Below the pieces are notes generated by a model. It saw only the letters and a list, made by a program, of their open reading frames with translations, had not been told where the DNA came from and did no database searches. Made by a program: the position numbers and the translations under genes. This document shows, in pieces, positions 50,775 to 60,417 of a DNA stretch of 64,000 nucleotides. Source of the DNA: Sulfitobacter albidus (GTDB lineage: Bacteria; Pseudomonadota; Alphaproteobacteria; Rhodobacterales; Rhodobacteraceae); contig NZ_CP073581.1 of NCBI RefSeq assembly GCF_018200035.1, positions 1,546,501 through 1,610,500 on the forward strand. The letters run 5' to 3'. Numbering within the stretch: the first letter of the stretch is position 1; every line of letters starts with the position of its first letter.

Positions 50775-51323
50775 ATGGCCCCTTCCCGTCCCACCGCCAC
50801 CAGCCTTCGGGTCGCCGATCTGCAAACCGGCGCGCCCACCCCGTTCGAATTGCGCCCCGACCGCGATACCTGCGCGGCGCTGGCGCAGGAGCTGGACCTC
50901 TACGCGCTGCGCAAGCTCAGCTTTGCGGGCACCCTGCGCCCGATCGGTGATACCGACTGGCTGCTGGAGGCGCGCCTGGGTGCCACCGTGGTGCAACCCT
51001 GCGTGACCACGCTGGAGCCCGTGACCACCCGGATCGACACCGACGTGATACGCCATTTCCTGCGCGAGATGCCGGAGCCGGAGGCGCCAGAAGTCGAAAT
51101 GGAAGATGACACCGCCGAAGAGCTGGGCGCCTGGATCGACCCCGCCGCCGTCATGGCAGAAGCGCTGGCGCTGGCTGTGCCCGACTACCCGCGCAAGGAA
51201 GGTGCGACGCTGGAGCCCGTGCAGGTCACCGAAGCGGGGAAAACGCCGCTCAGCGACGATGATCTCAAACCCTTTGCCGGTCTTGCGGCGCTCAAGGACC
51301 AGCTGACCGACAAGAAGGACTGA
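50775..51323 (+). CDS. yceD: YceD/DUF177 family protein
   Basis: 182 aa from the ATG at 50775. DUF177 hallmarks are [30 protein letters not shown] and a central Cys in [12 protein letters not shown], plus the acidic [16 protein letters not shown]. The protein usually precedes rpmF and the plsX-fabH genes, as here, and in other organisms has been tied to 23S rRNA accumulation. Confidence 0.9.
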   Translation: MAPSRPTATSLRVADLQTGAPTPFELRPDRDTCAALAQELDLYALRKLSFAGTLRPIGDTDWLLEARLGATVVQPCVTTLEPVTTRIDTDVIRHFLREMPEPEAPEVEMEDDTAEELGAWIDPAAVMAEALALAVPDYPRKEGATLEPVQVTEAGKTPLSDDDLKPFAGLAALKDQLTDKKD

Positions 51324-51513
51324 CCCCGCCCCGGCAAATATCTGCTATTGCGCTGCTCTATGGCGCGATTTCAGGGGTTTTTTGTCATTTTGGGTTGGAC
51401 AAGCCGGCAACACTTGCCTAAACGCACGCTACGCTCCGACAGGGGATTTCAACGCACACCCGGCTGCGCGCGACACGATCCGCCCCGCAGCCCCCAGCAC
51501 AAAGGCACCAGAC

Positions 51514-51720
51514 ATGGCTGTCCAACAGAACAAAGTTTCCAAATCCCGCCGCAACAACCGCCGGGCCCACGATTCGCTTGTGGCTGCAAACCCCAACGAA
51601 TGCTCCAACTGCGGCGAGCTGAAGCGCCCGCACCATATCTGCGCGGCCTGCGGCCACTATGCGGATGCGGAAATCGTTGCCCTCACGGACGAGATTGATC
51701 TCGACGAAGACGCAGCGTAA
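51514..51720 (+). CDS. rpmF: 50S ribosomal protein L32
   Basis: 68 aa. [19 protein letters not shown] at the N-terminus and zinc-ribbon cysteines in [17 protein letters not shown] confirm L32. The acidic tail (EIDLDEDAA) is usual in Rhodobacterales. 190 bases after yceD and 40 before plsX, in the conserved rpmF-plsX-fabH order. Confidence 0.97.
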   Translation: MAVQQNKVSKSRRNNRRAHDSLVAANPNECSNCGELKRPHHICAACGHYADAEIVALTDEIDLDEDAA

Positions 51721-51760
51721 GCTGCGCGCGAGCGGTAACAACCAAAGGCATTCGCACCAC

Positions 51761-52837
51761 ATGACGGACCCGTCCGATCGTTCACCCGCGAAAGCCCGCA
51801 CCCTCATCTCTGTTGATGCGATGGGGGGCGACCAGGGGCCGGCAGCCGTTGTTGCCGGCATGGTCAAATCGGCCAAGATCAATCCCGACATTGCGTTCAT
51901 CCTGCACGGCCCCCGGTCCGAGTTGGCGCCATTGGTCGAACGCCAGCCGACCCTTGCCGACCGCGTAACCATCCACGACGCCGAAGGGGTCGTGACGATG
52001 GACGACAAGCCCAGCCAGGTCGTGCGCCAGGGCAAGGGCACGTCGATGTATTCCGCGATCGAGGCCGTACGCTCCGGTGAGGCCAGCGTGGCCGTCTCCT
52101 GTGGCAATACCGGCGCGCTGATGGCGCTGAGCATGATCCGCCTGCGCAAGATGCCGGGCGTGAACCGGCCCGCGATTGCCGTCCTTTATCCGTCCTCCAA
52201 TGCCCAGGGGTTCAACGTGCTGCTCGACGTGGGCGCCGACATCCGTGCCGATGCCGACGATCTGCTGCGCTTTGCGCTGATGGGCAAATCCTACGCCCGA
52301 AACGGGTTGGGGGTGGATCATCCCCGCATCGGCCTGCTGAACGTCGGCACCGAAGAACACAAGGGCCGCACCGAGCTGAAGGAAGCCCATGACCTGATTC
52401 GCGACCATGCCGCCGACGCGGGCTTTGACTTTGTCGGATTCGTCGAAGGGGGCGATATTTCCGGCGACCGCGCCGATGTGATTGTCACCGACGGATTCAC
52501 CGGCAACATCGCGATCAAGACGGGCGAAGGCACGGCGAGCCTGATCGGCATCCGCCTGCGCGAGGCGTTCAAATACTCGATCCTGTCGCGGCTGGCCTCG
52601 GTGCTGGCCTATACCTCGCTGATGCGTCTGCGCCGCAAGATCGATCCGCGCCGTGTCAACGGTGGCGTGTTTCTGGGGCTCAACGGCACGGTGGTGAAAT
52701 CGCACGGATCGGCGGATGCCACGGGGGTATCCGCCGCGATCAAACTGGCGGCACAACTGGCGGACAACGGGTTCAACGACAAGCTTGCCGCGCGGGTCGC
52801 CGCCACCCTGCCCGCCCAGCAGGAGAACGATACGTGA
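51761..52837 (+). CDS. plsX: phosphate acyltransferase PlsX
   Basis: Makes acyl-phosphate from acyl-ACP for phospholipid synthesis. 358 aa. Family blocks: ISVDAMGGDQGPAAVVAG, GTSMYSAIEAVRSGEASVAV, SCGNTGALMALSM, GLLNVGTEEHKG and VTDGFTGNIAIKTGEGTA. The ATG at 51761 fits the family start. Its TGA overlaps the fabH GTG start (GTGA), so the two are translationally coupled. Confidence 0.97.
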   Translation: MTDPSDRSPAKARTLISVDAMGGDQGPAAVVAGMVKSAKINPDIAFILHGPRSELAPLVERQPTLADRVTIHDAEGVVTMDDKPSQVVRQGKGTSMYSAIEAVRSGEASVAVSCGNTGALMALSMIRLRKMPGVNRPAIAVLYPSSNAQGFNVLLDVGADIRADADDLLRFALMGKSYARNGLGVDHPRIGLLNVGTEEHKGRTELKEAHDLIRDHAADAGFDFVGFVEGGDISGDRADVIVTDGFTGNIAIKTGEGTASLIGIRLREAFKYSILSRLASVLAYTSLMRLRRKIDPRRVNGGVFLGLNGTVVKSHGSADATGVSAAIKLAAQLADNGFNDKLAARVAATLPAQQENDT

Positions 52838-53805
52838 CCCTGCGCGCCGCCGTCATCGGCGTAGGCCACTACCTCCCCAAACGGATCGTCGAGAACGCTG
52901 AATTCGAGGCGACGCTCGACACCACGGATGAATGGATCCGCTCCCGCTCTGGCATCGAGCGGCGGCATTTCGCGGGCGAGGATGAAACCACCTCGAGCAT
53001 GGCCACCGCCGCCGCGCGCGCCGCACTCGACATGGCCGGCATGCAGGCGGATGATGTAGACGCCATTGTTCTGGCGACGTCTACCGCCGATCTGACATTC
53101 CCCTCCGCCGCCACGATGGTACAGGCGCAGTTGGGTATGAAATCGGGATTTGCCTTTGATATTCAAGCGGTTTGTGCCGGGTTCGTCTTTGCGCTGTCGA
53201 ATGCCAATGCGCTGATTGCCTCCGGTCAGGCGCGCCGCGTGCTGGTCATCGGGGCCGAGACGTTCAGCCGGATCATGGACTGGACCGACCGTGGCACCTG
53301 TGTATTGTTCGGGGATGGCGCGGGTGCGCTGTTGCTTGAGGCGCGCGAGGGGAACGGCACGCCCGAGGATCGCGGCATCCTGGCGACCGATCTCAATTCC
53401 GACGGCACCCACCGCGATCTGCTCTACGTCGACGGCGGCGTATCGACGGGCACCACCGGCTATCTGCGCATGCAGGGCAATCAGGTCTTTCGCCACGCGG
53501 TCGAAAAGCTCGCAGCGACAGCGACCACCGCGATGGCGCGCGCAGGTGTCACCGGCGATCAGATCGATTGGGTTGTGCCGCATCAGGCCAACATCCGCAT
53601 CATTCAGGGCACCGCCAAAAAGCTCGGCCTGCCGATGGAGCGGGTCGTCGTGACCGTGCAGGACCACGGCAACACCTCCGCCGCCTCGATCCCGTTGGCC
53701 CTGTCGGTGGGCCACGCACGCGGCCAGATCAAACAGGGTGATCTGATCGTCACCGAAGCGATCGGCGGGGGCCTGGCCTGGGGTGCGGTCGTCTTGCGGT
53801 GGTAG
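52834..53805 (+). CDS. fabH: 3-oxoacyl-ACP synthase III
   Basis: Starts fatty-acid synthesis by condensing acetyl-CoA with malonyl-ACP. 323 aa, GTG start inside the plsX stop. Catalytic Cys in FDIQAVCAGFVFALS, His in VPHQANIRII and Asn in DHGNTSAASIPLAL. Ends GGGLAWGAVVLRW, the usual FabH C-terminus. Confidence 0.97.
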   Translation: MTLRAAVIGVGHYLPKRIVENAEFEATLDTTDEWIRSRSGIERRHFAGEDETTSSMATAAARAALDMAGMQADDVDAIVLATSTADLTFPSAATMVQAQLGMKSGFAFDIQAVCAGFVFALSNANALIASGQARRVLVIGAETFSRIMDWTDRGTCVLFGDGAGALLLEAREGNGTPEDRGILATDLNSDGTHRDLLYVDGGVSTGTTGYLRMQGNQVFRHAVEKLAATATTAMARAGVTGDQIDWVVPHQANIRIIQGTAKKLGLPMERVVVTVQDHGNTSAASIPLALSVGHARGQIKQGDLIVTEAIGGGLAWGAVVLRW

Positions 53806-53850
53806 CGCGTTTGCTGCTACAGCCCGAGCGGTCTGTTCTAATTTATTGAC

Positions 53851-53862
53851 TTGACCTGTCAA
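53851..53862. promoter_or_regulatory. small dyad upstream of ihfA
   Basis: TTGAC-CT-GTCAA, a perfect 5-bp inverted repeat, 36 bases before the ihfA start codon, next to another TTGAC (53846-53850). It may belong to the ihfA promoter; regulator not known. Confidence 0.3.
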
Positions 53863-53897
53863 CGGGTTCAAGATTCTGGAAACAACGGGGGATAATG

Positions 53898-54200
53898 ATG
53901 GCTAACAAAACATTGACGCGAATGGATTTGAGCGAAGCGGTGTTTCGTGAAGTCGGTCTGTCCCGGAATGAGAGTGCGCAATTGGTCGAATCCGTTCTGG
54001 ACGAGATGTCCGATGCGTTGGTGCGCGGTGAACAGGTCAAGATTTCGTCGTTCGGCACCTTTTCGGTGCGAGACAAATCGGCCCGCGTCGGCCGCAACCC
54101 AAAGACCGGCGAGGAAGTCCCGATCAACCCGCGCCGCGTGCTGACCTTCCGCCCCTCGCATCTGATGAAAGACCGTGTGGCCGACGGCAACAAGCGCTAG
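53898..54200 (+). CDS. ihfA: integration host factor alpha subunit
   Basis: 100-aa DNA-bending histone-like protein forming a heterodimer with Ihf[21 protein letters not shown] at the start, [13 protein letters not shown] in the body, and the minor-groove arm [20 protein letters not shown] all match IHF-alpha. ATGATG doublet; the second ATG (53898) is better spaced from the GGGGG ribosome site. Four bases before the MerR gene. Confidence 0.95.
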   Translation: MANKTLTRMDLSEAVFREVGLSRNESAQLVESVLDEMSDALVRGEQVKISSFGTFSVRDKSARVGRNPKTGEEVPINPRRVLTFRPSHLMKDRVADGNKR

Positions 54201-54203
54201 GCC

Positions 54204-55409
54204 ATGCCCAAATCTCCCGACGCTTTCCGCACGATTTCCGAGGTCGCAGACTGGCTCGGCATCCAGGCGCATGTGCTGCGGTTCTGGGAAAGCAAATTCA
54301 CCCAGGTAAAACCAATCAAGCGCGCAGGCGGACGGCGATATTACCGTCCCGCGGACATGCAGCTGTTGGGTGGGATCAAGAAACTGCTGCACGACGATGG
54401 GCTGACCATCAAGGGCGTGCAAAAGATTCTGCGGGAGCAGGGCATGGCGCATGTATCTGCGCTGTCGCCCGTTCTGGACGACACCGACGTGATTGACGCG
54501 GCCCCTGCCGCTCCGGCGCCGCAGCCAAAACCCGCGCCCGCTCCTGAGGGAAAGGTGCTTCCGTTCGAGCCGCCGCAGGAGGCCGATGCCGCGCCAGCGG
54601 AGCCCGCCGAGACCGGACAGGAGGATGTCGCCCCCGGCACCGCCGAAGAAGATATGTCGCCCCTGCCGGAGTTCCTCAGCACCGCAGCCACCGAGCCTGA
54701 GCCGGTTGCCGACGATCCGCCGGTTGAGGCCGCCACGCAGGACGCAGAAAGCGACGCGGAGGGGAGCGCCGATCTGCCAGCCCCGCCGCCAGAGACCGCT
54801 CAAGAGGCGGAAACAGAATCCCCCGCACCCGACGCGCCTGCACCCGAGACGCAAAGGATCGTGGACGAAGAAATCGCCGCCGCCGCGCAAGACACCCCTG
54901 GCGCTGCCAAGGACGGGACCGCCGGGGAGGATATGTCGCCCCTGCCCGATTTCCTCAGTACCCCCGCCCCCGACACGGATGGGCCCGTCACGGACAACAC
55001 GCCAGCCGCAAATCCGCCAGCGGCGACAGAAGAAACGCGCGAAACACCGGCCGCGGACACTGCTGCGGATGTGACGGAACTGCCTGCGGCTGAACCATCG
55101 ACCGACGCGGCAGAGGAGGCAGATCCACAAACGACAGACGCGGCTGCAGAAACGCCGCAGGAAGACGCCGACGAAGAGGTCAAGGCCGCGCCAGCCGCAG
55201 ATACAGCCCCGCGACCGCGCGATATCGGAATGCCAGCCGTGCAGCTTGAACACGAGATTCACGCCGAAGCCTCCGCGCTTAGCCGGGCGACGCGCGTGCG
55301 CCGGATCGCCCCGCAGACCGCGCGCGAACTGGCGCCCCTTCTCGACCAACTCACCGCGTTGCGCGACCGCATGGCAGCGCGACGGGGCGGCGGTGCGGGG
55401 CGGTCGTAG
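54204..55409 (+). CDS. MerR-family regulator with long acidic Pro/Ala-rich region
   Basis: 401 aa. Residues 8-80 are a MerR helix-turn-helix ([40 protein letters not shown]), and no metal-binding Cys cluster follows. Residues about 95-330 are Pro/Ala/Glu/Asp-rich and probably disordered, carrying two near-identical motifs, [11 protein letters not shown] (150-160) and [11 protein letters not shown] (243-253). The final 50 residues ([20 protein letters not shown]) look helical. The usual partner location after ihfA in alphaproteobacteria is kept, but this form is at least twice as long as a typical MerR protein. Target genes unknown. Confidence 0.88.
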   Translation: MPKSPDAFRTISEVADWLGIQAHVLRFWESKFTQVKPIKRAGGRRYYRPADMQLLGGIKKLLHDDGLTIKGVQKILREQGMAHVSALSPVLDDTDVIDAAPAAPAPQPKPAPAPEGKVLPFEPPQEADAAPAEPAETGQEDVAPGTAEEDMSPLPEFLSTAATEPEPVADDPPVEAATQDAESDAEGSADLPAPPPETAQEAETESPAPDAPAPETQRIVDEEIAAAAQDTPGAAKDGTAGEDMSPLPDFLSTPAPDTDGPVTDNTPAANPPAATEETRETPAADTAADVTELPAAEPSTDAAEEADPQTTDAAAETPQEDADEEVKAAPAADTAPRPRDIGMPAVQLEHEIHAEASALSRATRVRRIAPQTARELAPLLDQLTALRDRMAARRGGGAGRS

Positions 55410-55476
55410 CCTTCGTGGAAAGGCTTGCGATTTATCCTTGCACCCCGGATGAATTGCGATATTACAGCGCTCATGT

Positions 55477-55553
55477 CGGGCTATGGCGCAGCCTGGTAGC
55501 GCGTCCGTCTGGGGGACGGAAGGTCGCAGGTTCGAGTCCTGCTAGCCCGACCA
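55477..55553 (+). tRNA. tRNA-Pro(GGG)
   Basis: 77 bases with encoded CCA. Acceptor CGGGCTA pairs with TAGCCCG. Anticodon stem TCCGT/ACGGA with loop CTGGGGG gives anticodon GGG. T-arm GCAGG-TTCGAGT-CCTGC. Complete cloverleaf. Confidence 0.97.
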
Positions 55554-55565
55554 CGACATAGAATT

Positions 55566-55600
55566 GACGCTCGCATCCCCGACGGGTGCGGGCGTCTTTT
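55566..55600 (+). terminator. rho-independent terminator of tRNA-Pro
   Basis: GACGC-T-CGCA (55566-55575) pairs with TGCG-G-GCGTC (55587-55596) with G-T wobbles and further C-G pairs inside, then TTTT. It ends 17 bases before the dCTP deaminase start codon, so the two genes are transcriptionally separated or this acts as an attenuator. Confidence 0.75.
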
Positions 55601-55617
55601 GCATTAAAGGACGTCCC

Positions 55618-56693
55618 ATGGCCGGTGTGATCCCAAACCAGCAGATCGATGCGATGATTGCCGATGGCGTGATCCACGCAAGCCCCGCCGTCGATCCCGC
55701 GCAGATCCAGCCCGCCAGCCTTGATCTACGGCTTGGCACAGTTGCCTACCGCGTACGTGCGTCCTTTCTGGCCGGGCGCGACCGGAGCGTGGCCGAGCGA
55801 CTTGCCGATTTTGAAATGCACCAGATTGACCTGACCGCGGGCGCCGTTCTGGAAAAAGGCGCGGTGTATGTGGTGCCCCTGATGGAATCCCTCTCCCTTC
55901 CCGTTGGCACCGCCGCCAAGGCCAACGCGAAAAGCTCGACCGGCAGGCTGGATCTGTTGACGCGCCTCATCACCGACGGCGGCACCGAGTTTGACCGCAT
56001 CGCCGACGGCTACACCGGCCCGCTCTACGCCGAGATTTGCCCGCGCTCGTTTTCGGTTCTGGTGCGTCCGGGCATGCGGCTGAACCAGATCCGATTTGCG
56101 CAAGGGGCCGCCGTGCTGAGCGATGATGACCTGCGCGCGCTGCACGCCACCACGCCGCTGGTCAACGGCCCTGCCGTGATTGACGAGGGGTTGGGGTTTT
56201 CCGTCGATCTGCGCCCCGCTGGCGGCACGCTCGTCGGCTACCGGGCCAAGCCGCACACCGGCGTGATCGACCTGGACCGCATCGGCCACTACCCCCCGCC
56301 GAGTATTGGGAGGAAGTGCACAGCGACAGCGGCCACATCATCCTCGACCCCGGTGCGTTCTATATTCTGGTGAGCCGCGAGGCGGTCACGATCCCGCCCG
56401 ACACCGCCGCCGAGATGGCGCCGTTTCTGGCGGTCGTTGGCGAATTCCGCGTGCATTACGCGGGGTTTTTCGATCCCGGTTTTGGCCATGCAGCCGCCGG
56501 CGGTGCTGGATCGCGCGGCGTGCTTGAGGTGCGCTGCCACGAGGCGCCCTTTGTGCTGGAGCACGGGCAGATCGTGGGCCGATTGGTGTACGAACGCATG
56601 ACGCAAGCGCCCTCGCAGCTATACGGGGCGGGCATTGCGTCGAATTATCAGGGTCAGGGGCTCAAGCTATCCAAGCATTTCGCGGAACGCTAG
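55618..56693 (+). CDS. dcd: 2'-deoxycytidine 5'-triphosphate deaminase, long form (one apparent frameshift)
   Basis: Deaminates dCTP to dUTP in thymidylate supply. The long alphaproteobacterial form has two dUTPase-like halves. N-half: GVIPNQQIDAMIADGVI, QPASLDLRLG and KANAKSSTGRLDLLTRLITD. The frame breaks after DLDRIGHY at the C6 run 56292-56297 (about residue 225); the C-half continues EEVHSDSGHIILDPGAFYIL, VGEFRVHYAGFFDPGFGHA and ends LKLSKHFAER. One added base restores 358 aa, the normal size. Confidence 0.88.
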
Positions 56694-56695
56694 CC

Positions 56696-56878
56696 TTACA
56701 TCCGGTTGGCGCGGCGCATTGCGCGGATAGCCTGCTTGCTTTGCTTTGCGCTTTGCTGCCCCTGCGCGGGTCCGTTGCTTTTGCGTCCCTTGGTGGCGCG
56801 GTTGATGCCCGCATCCACGCCCTTGCTGACGAGTTTGCGCATCACCTGGCGCATGATCATATTGATGATCTGATTCAT
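56696..56878 (-). CDS. small basic protein of unknown function
   Basis: 60 aa from the ATG at 56878, which has CAGGAG upstream; longer starts have no ribosome site. N-terminal amphipathic helix MNQIINMIMRQVMRKLVSK, then a Lys/Arg/Gln-rich tail (KGRKSNGPAQGQQSAKQ). No signal peptide. Convergent with the dCTP deaminase and downstream of scpB. I do not know the family. Confidence 0.65.
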   Translation of the reverse strand: MNQIINMIMRQVMRKLVSKGVDAGINRATKGRKSNGPAQGQQSAKQSKQAIRAMRRANRM

Positions 56879-56937
56879 TGCTGTGCTCCTGAAACTGGCT
56901 TGTTTCCAATATAGGGACGATTGTGGCGCTTTTGGGG

Positions 56938-57588
56938 TCAATCCTCAAAAAGTTCGCTCTGCCCTTCAGTCGCTTCCTCTTCGCCCTCGTCCGCATCGCC
57001 CACGGGCGCAAAGCTGGGCCGGTTTTCCAGCAAACCCGCCGCGCGCAGCTCTTTCAGCCCCGGCAGATCGCGCGCGCTTTCCAACCCGAAATGATCGAGG
57101 AACCCTTCGGTCACCACGAATGTCACCGGGCGGCCCGGCGTCATGCGGCGGCGGCCCAGCCGGATCCATTCCAGCTCCAACAGCTGATCGACCGTGCCGC
57201 GCGAGACCGACACGCCCCGGATCTCTTCGATCTCGGCACGGGTGACGGGCTGGTGGTAGGCGATGATGGCCAGCGTTTCGATCGCCGCGCGGCTCAGCTT
57301 GCGGGTCTCGACGGTTTCCTTCTGCATCAGGAAGCCCAGATCGGCAGCGGTGCGCATGGCATAGGCATCGCCGATCTTCATCACCTGCACGCCGCGCCCC
57401 TCGTAGCGGCGGCGCAGATGGGCCATCGCCTCGCCCGCATCGCAGCCGTGGGGCATACGCGCCTCCAACTCCTTGAGCGTGACGGGCTCTGCGCTGGCGA
57501 AAAGCACGGCTTCGATCATGCGCTCCTGTTCCGCCATCACGGGTGCCTCGAACAGGCTTTCTTCTGTGTCATCAACATCTTCAGTCAC
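56938..57588 (-). CDS. scpB: segregation and condensation protein B
   Basis: Kleisin-associated winged-helix subunit of the SMC-ScpAB condensin. 216 aa from the GTG at 57588, which overlaps the scpA stop; an ATG at 57537 (MAEQERMIEAVLF) is an alternative. Family blocks: MIEAVLFASAEPVTLKEL, ETLAIIAYHQPVTRAEIEEI, RGVSVSRGTVDQLLE and TPGRPVTFVVTEGFLDHFGL. Confidence 0.93.
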   Translation of the reverse strand: MTEDVDDTEESLFEAPVMAEQERMIEAVLFASAEPVTLKELEARMPHGCDAGEAMAHLRRRYEGRGVQVMKIGDAYAMRTAADLGFLMQKETVETRKLSRAAIETLAIIAYHQPVTRAEIEEIRGVSVSRGTVDQLLELEWIRLGRRRMTPGRPVTFVVTEGFLDHFGLESARDLPGLKELRAAGLLENRPSFAPVGDADEGEEEATEGQSELFED

Positions 57589-58375
57589 GGTCTTGATCCT
57601 TTTTGCGCAGCTGGATGGCGCCGAAAGTGTCCGACTGCCGGATCTCCAGATGCCCTTCCTTGACCAGCTCCAGAGAGGCCGCAAAGGTCGCGGCGGTGGC
57701 CGAGCGGCGCTTGACCGGGTCGCTCTCCCACCCCTCGGGCAGAAAGCTCATCAAATCGCCCCAATCGCCCGCAAAGCCGATAAGCCCGCGCATCCGCTCC
57801 AGCGCCTGCTCCATCGTAAACACCGCCTTGCGATCCATGGTGAAGGGGCGGAAATCGTCGCGGGTGCGGATGCGGGCGTAGCCCTGCATCAGATCCAGCA
57901 GCGTCGCGGTATAGGTGACCGAGCGCACCCGCTCGACGATCTGCGTCTGCCCGCGCGCAAAGAAATCGCGCCCCAGTTGATCCCGCGCCATCAGCCGGGC
58001 CGCCGCGTCGCGCATCGCGGCAAGACGTTCAAGCTGGAACGCCAGATGCGCGGCGAGTTCCTCACCAGACGGCCCCTCCTCCGCCGGATCCGGCGGCAGC
58101 AACAGGCGCGATTTGAGGAAGGCAAGCCACGCGGCCATGACCAGATAATCAGCCGCCAGTTCCAGCCGCAGCGCCTTGGCGCGCTCGACGAATGCGAGGT
58201 ATTGCTCGGCCAGTTGCAGCACCGAGATCTGGCGCAGGTCAACCTTTTGTGTGCGCGACAGCGTCAGCAGCACGTCGAGCGGCCCCTCGTAGCCGTCGAC
58301 ATCGACGACAAGCGCTTCGGCGGCGAGCCTGTCGGCCACCGTTGTGCGGTCTTCCTCAAAGGTGTCGTCAGCCAT
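57581..58375 (-). CDS. scpA: segregation and condensation protein A
   Basis: Kleisin subunit linking SMC heads for chromosome segregation. 264 aa from the ATG at 58375 (MADDTFEED). VDGYEGPLDVLLTLSRTQKV is the SMC-binding N-terminus; MAAWLAFLKSRLLLPP follows and the C-terminal winged helix includes FAASLELVKEGHLEIRQ. Start overlaps the nagZ stop by 8 bases. Confidence 0.95.
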   Translation of the reverse strand: MADDTFEEDRTTVADRLAAEALVVDVDGYEGPLDVLLTLSRTQKVDLRQISVLQLAEQYLAFVERAKALRLELAADYLVMAAWLAFLKSRLLLPPDPAEEGPSGEELAAHLAFQLERLAAMRDAAARLMARDQLGRDFFARGQTQIVERVRSVTYTATLLDLMQGYARIRTRDDFRPFTMDRKAVFTMEQALERMRGLIGFAGDWGDLMSFLPEGWESDPVKRRSATAATFAASLELVKEGHLEIRQSDTFGAIQLRKKDQDRD

Positions 58376-59372
58376 ACGCTGCCCCGCCCAAAAGCGCCTT
58401 AAGCTGGCTTTCGAGGGCGGGAATGTCAACATCATCGGGGGTTTCGCGGTATCCCAGCGCCCGCTCGGCGCGGGTCTGCGCGGCATCCGACATCTCTCCG
58501 GCGGCCTCGGCCACCTCTGCGCGCTCGGCCAGCGGGGCGTTGCAGTGCAGGATCACGTCGCACCCTGCGGCCAGCGCGCCGCGCGTGATATCGGTAAGCG
58601 TGCCGCTGAGCGCCTTCATGCTGACGTCATCGGTCATGATGAGATTGTCAAAACCGATCTCTTCGCGGATCACGCGCATAGCCTCGGGCGAGAGCGTCGC
58701 GGGGGCGTCGTCAATCGCCTCGTACACAACGTGTGCGGTCATCCCCATGGGCGTATCGCGCAGGGCGCTGAAGGGGGCAAAGTCGCTCTCCAGCTCGGCG
58801 CGGGTGGCGCTGACGTGGGGCAGCTCGAAATGGCTGTCCTGCGTGGCACGGCCATGGCCGGGAATATGTTTGATGACGGGCAGCACGCCACCGGCCAGCA
58901 TCGCGTCATTGGCCGCCTGCCCCATCGCTGTGATCTGCGCGGGCGTGGTGCCATAGCAGCGATTGCGAAGGAAATCGTGGGTGTCCGCGACCGGCACATC
59001 GACCATCGGCGCGCAATTGCTGTCGATCCCGATTGCGCGCAACTCATGCGCGATCAGGCGAAAGCGCAGATACATCGCCTCTGCCGCGGCATCCCCTGCG
59101 GCGGTCACAAAATCCATCGGCGGCGTCCATTCGGACCATGTGGGCCCGCGCAGGCGCTGCACCCGTCCGCCCTCCTGATCAACGGTGATCGGGGCCTCGC
59201 GCCCCACGGCATCGCGGAAATCGTCACACAGCGCGCGCACCTGATCGGGCGTGTCGATGTTGCGCGCGAACACGATGAAGCCAAAAGGGTTCACATCGCG
59301 GAAAAACGCGCGTTCCTCCCGGCTTAGACGGTGCCCGTCCGCGTCGAGGATGGTGGCGCCGAACCGGCTCAC
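58368..59372 (-). CDS. nagZ: beta-N-acetylhexosaminidase NagZ
   Basis: Cytosolic family-3 glycosidase removing GlcNAc from muropeptides in wall recycling. 334 aa, GTG start at 59372 overlapping the upstream stop (GTGA). Hallmarks: GFIVFARNIDTPDQVRALC, ITVDQEGGRVQRLRGP, VLPVIKHIPGHGRATQDSH (catalytic loop) and LIMTDDVSMKALSG with the nucleophile Asp. anmK, a later step, lies at 43431. Confidence 0.95.
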   Translation of the reverse strand: MSRFGATILDADGHRLSREERAFFRDVNPFGFIVFARNIDTPDQVRALCDDFRDAVGREAPITVDQEGGRVQRLRGPTWSEWTPPMDFVTAAGDAAAEAMYLRFRLIAHELRAIGIDSNCAPMVDVPVADTHDFLRNRCYGTTPAQITAMGQAANDAMLAGGVLPVIKHIPGHGRATQDSHFELPHVSATRAELESDFAPFSALRDTPMGMTAHVVYEAIDDAPATLSPEAMRVIREEIGFDNLIMTDDVSMKALSGTLTDITRGALAAGCDVILHCNAPLAERAEVAEAAGEMSDAAQTRAERALGYRETPDDVDIPALESQLKALLGGAAYG

Positions 59373-60331
59373 CGGGTGACGACCGGGATGCAGTCGACGC
59401 TTTCGGCGACCAGGGCCGAGCAAAAGCGCCGCGCGTCCGCGATATCGGCAAAACCGTGCGCGCGCAGGCGGTAGAAGGTGCGCCCGCCGGATTTTGCTTG
59501 CTGCACGATGCGGGATTTGCCGTCGATGAAGGGCGCGAACTGGCCCGCCAGCTTGTCCCACTGGGCGCGGGCGATCTCGGGGCTGTCAAAGGCGCCAAGC
59601 TGCACCAGACGTGTCCCTGCGGGCAGGCTGGCGATATCGATCTCACCAGTCGTCGTCGCAGCACGCGCCGCTGGGCTGGCGGCGGCGGGAACGGCGGCGC
59701 GCGCCGGGCGCACCATGGGCCGCAACGACGCGCGCAGGCCCTCGCCCGACAGCGCGGAGCCCGACAGGGACGCCAGCACCGGCGCCGCATCATCGGCGGC
59801 CTCAAGCTGCTGCAAAGGGTCCACCCCATCGGTCAGCTGGGCGACCAGATCCTCGACGGACCCGTCCCTCAGTGCTGCGGCCACGTCGACATCAATGGTC
59901 GCTACAGCCGCTTCGGGCTGTGGCACAGGAGCTGCTTCGGGCGCAGCGGAGGTTTCGGCAATCTGCGGCATGGGCTGGTCTTCGTCGGCAAGATCCACCG
60001 GGCCGGGTGCGAGGCGCAGCTGGTCGGGCGTGGCTGACGCCTCTCCGATCGCGGCGACGGTATTGACCGACAGCCCCTGATGGCGTGCCAGTTGCCCGCC
60101 CGGATCTTCGGGGCGCACGCGCATCTCTCCTGCGGCGGCGCGCACCACGGGGATGCCGCTGACGTCGCGCACCAAAAGCTTGTACCCCCAGACACTCACG
60201 CCGACGACCAGCGCCAGCGACACGGCCGCCCCCGCAAAGGTGGTCAGCTTGCCAATCGTGTTCGTCGGGGAAACGGCGTATTGCGCGTGCGCGGACGCAC
60301 CCGTGCCGGGATCATAGGAATGTTCTGCCAT
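59369..60331 (-). CDS. SPOR-domain protein, single-pass membrane
   Basis: 320 aa. One transmembrane helix near residues 30-50 (LTTFAGAAVSLALVVGVSVW), a long Ala/Pro/Glu-rich periplasmic stretch, and a C-terminal SPOR domain (GTRLVQLGAFDSPEIARAQ; GGRTFYRLRAHGFADIADA) that binds denuded peptidoglycan, often at the septum. Between argS and nagZ, an order common in Rhodobacterales. Confidence 0.9.
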   Translation of the reverse strand: MAEHSYDPGTGASAHAQYAVSPTNTIGKLTTFAGAAVSLALVVGVSVWGYKLLVRDVSGIPVVRAAAGEMRVRPEDPGGQLARHQGLSVNTVAAIGEASATPDQLRLAPGPVDLADEDQPMPQIAETSAAPEAAPVPQPEAAVATIDVDVAAALRDGSVEDLVAQLTDGVDPLQQLEAADDAAPVLASLSGSALSGEGLRASLRPMVRPARAAVPAAASPAARAATTTGEIDIASLPAGTRLVQLGAFDSPEIARAQWDKLAGQFAPFIDGKSRIVQQAKSGGRTFYRLRAHGFADIADARRFCSALVAESVDCIPVVTR

Positions 60332-60417
60332 CGTTGCCTCGCCGCCCGCCTGTCACCCCTGCGACGGGGCCGACGGATCATTTGGGTTGCCTGTGCACCC
60401 CCGAAGCGCCGCGTGCG

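Noticed and set aside
55477..55553. tRNA-Pro as an integration site
   Set aside because: No integrase, no 3'-end direct repeat and no foreign-looking DNA downstream; the next gene is a housekeeping dCTP deaminase.
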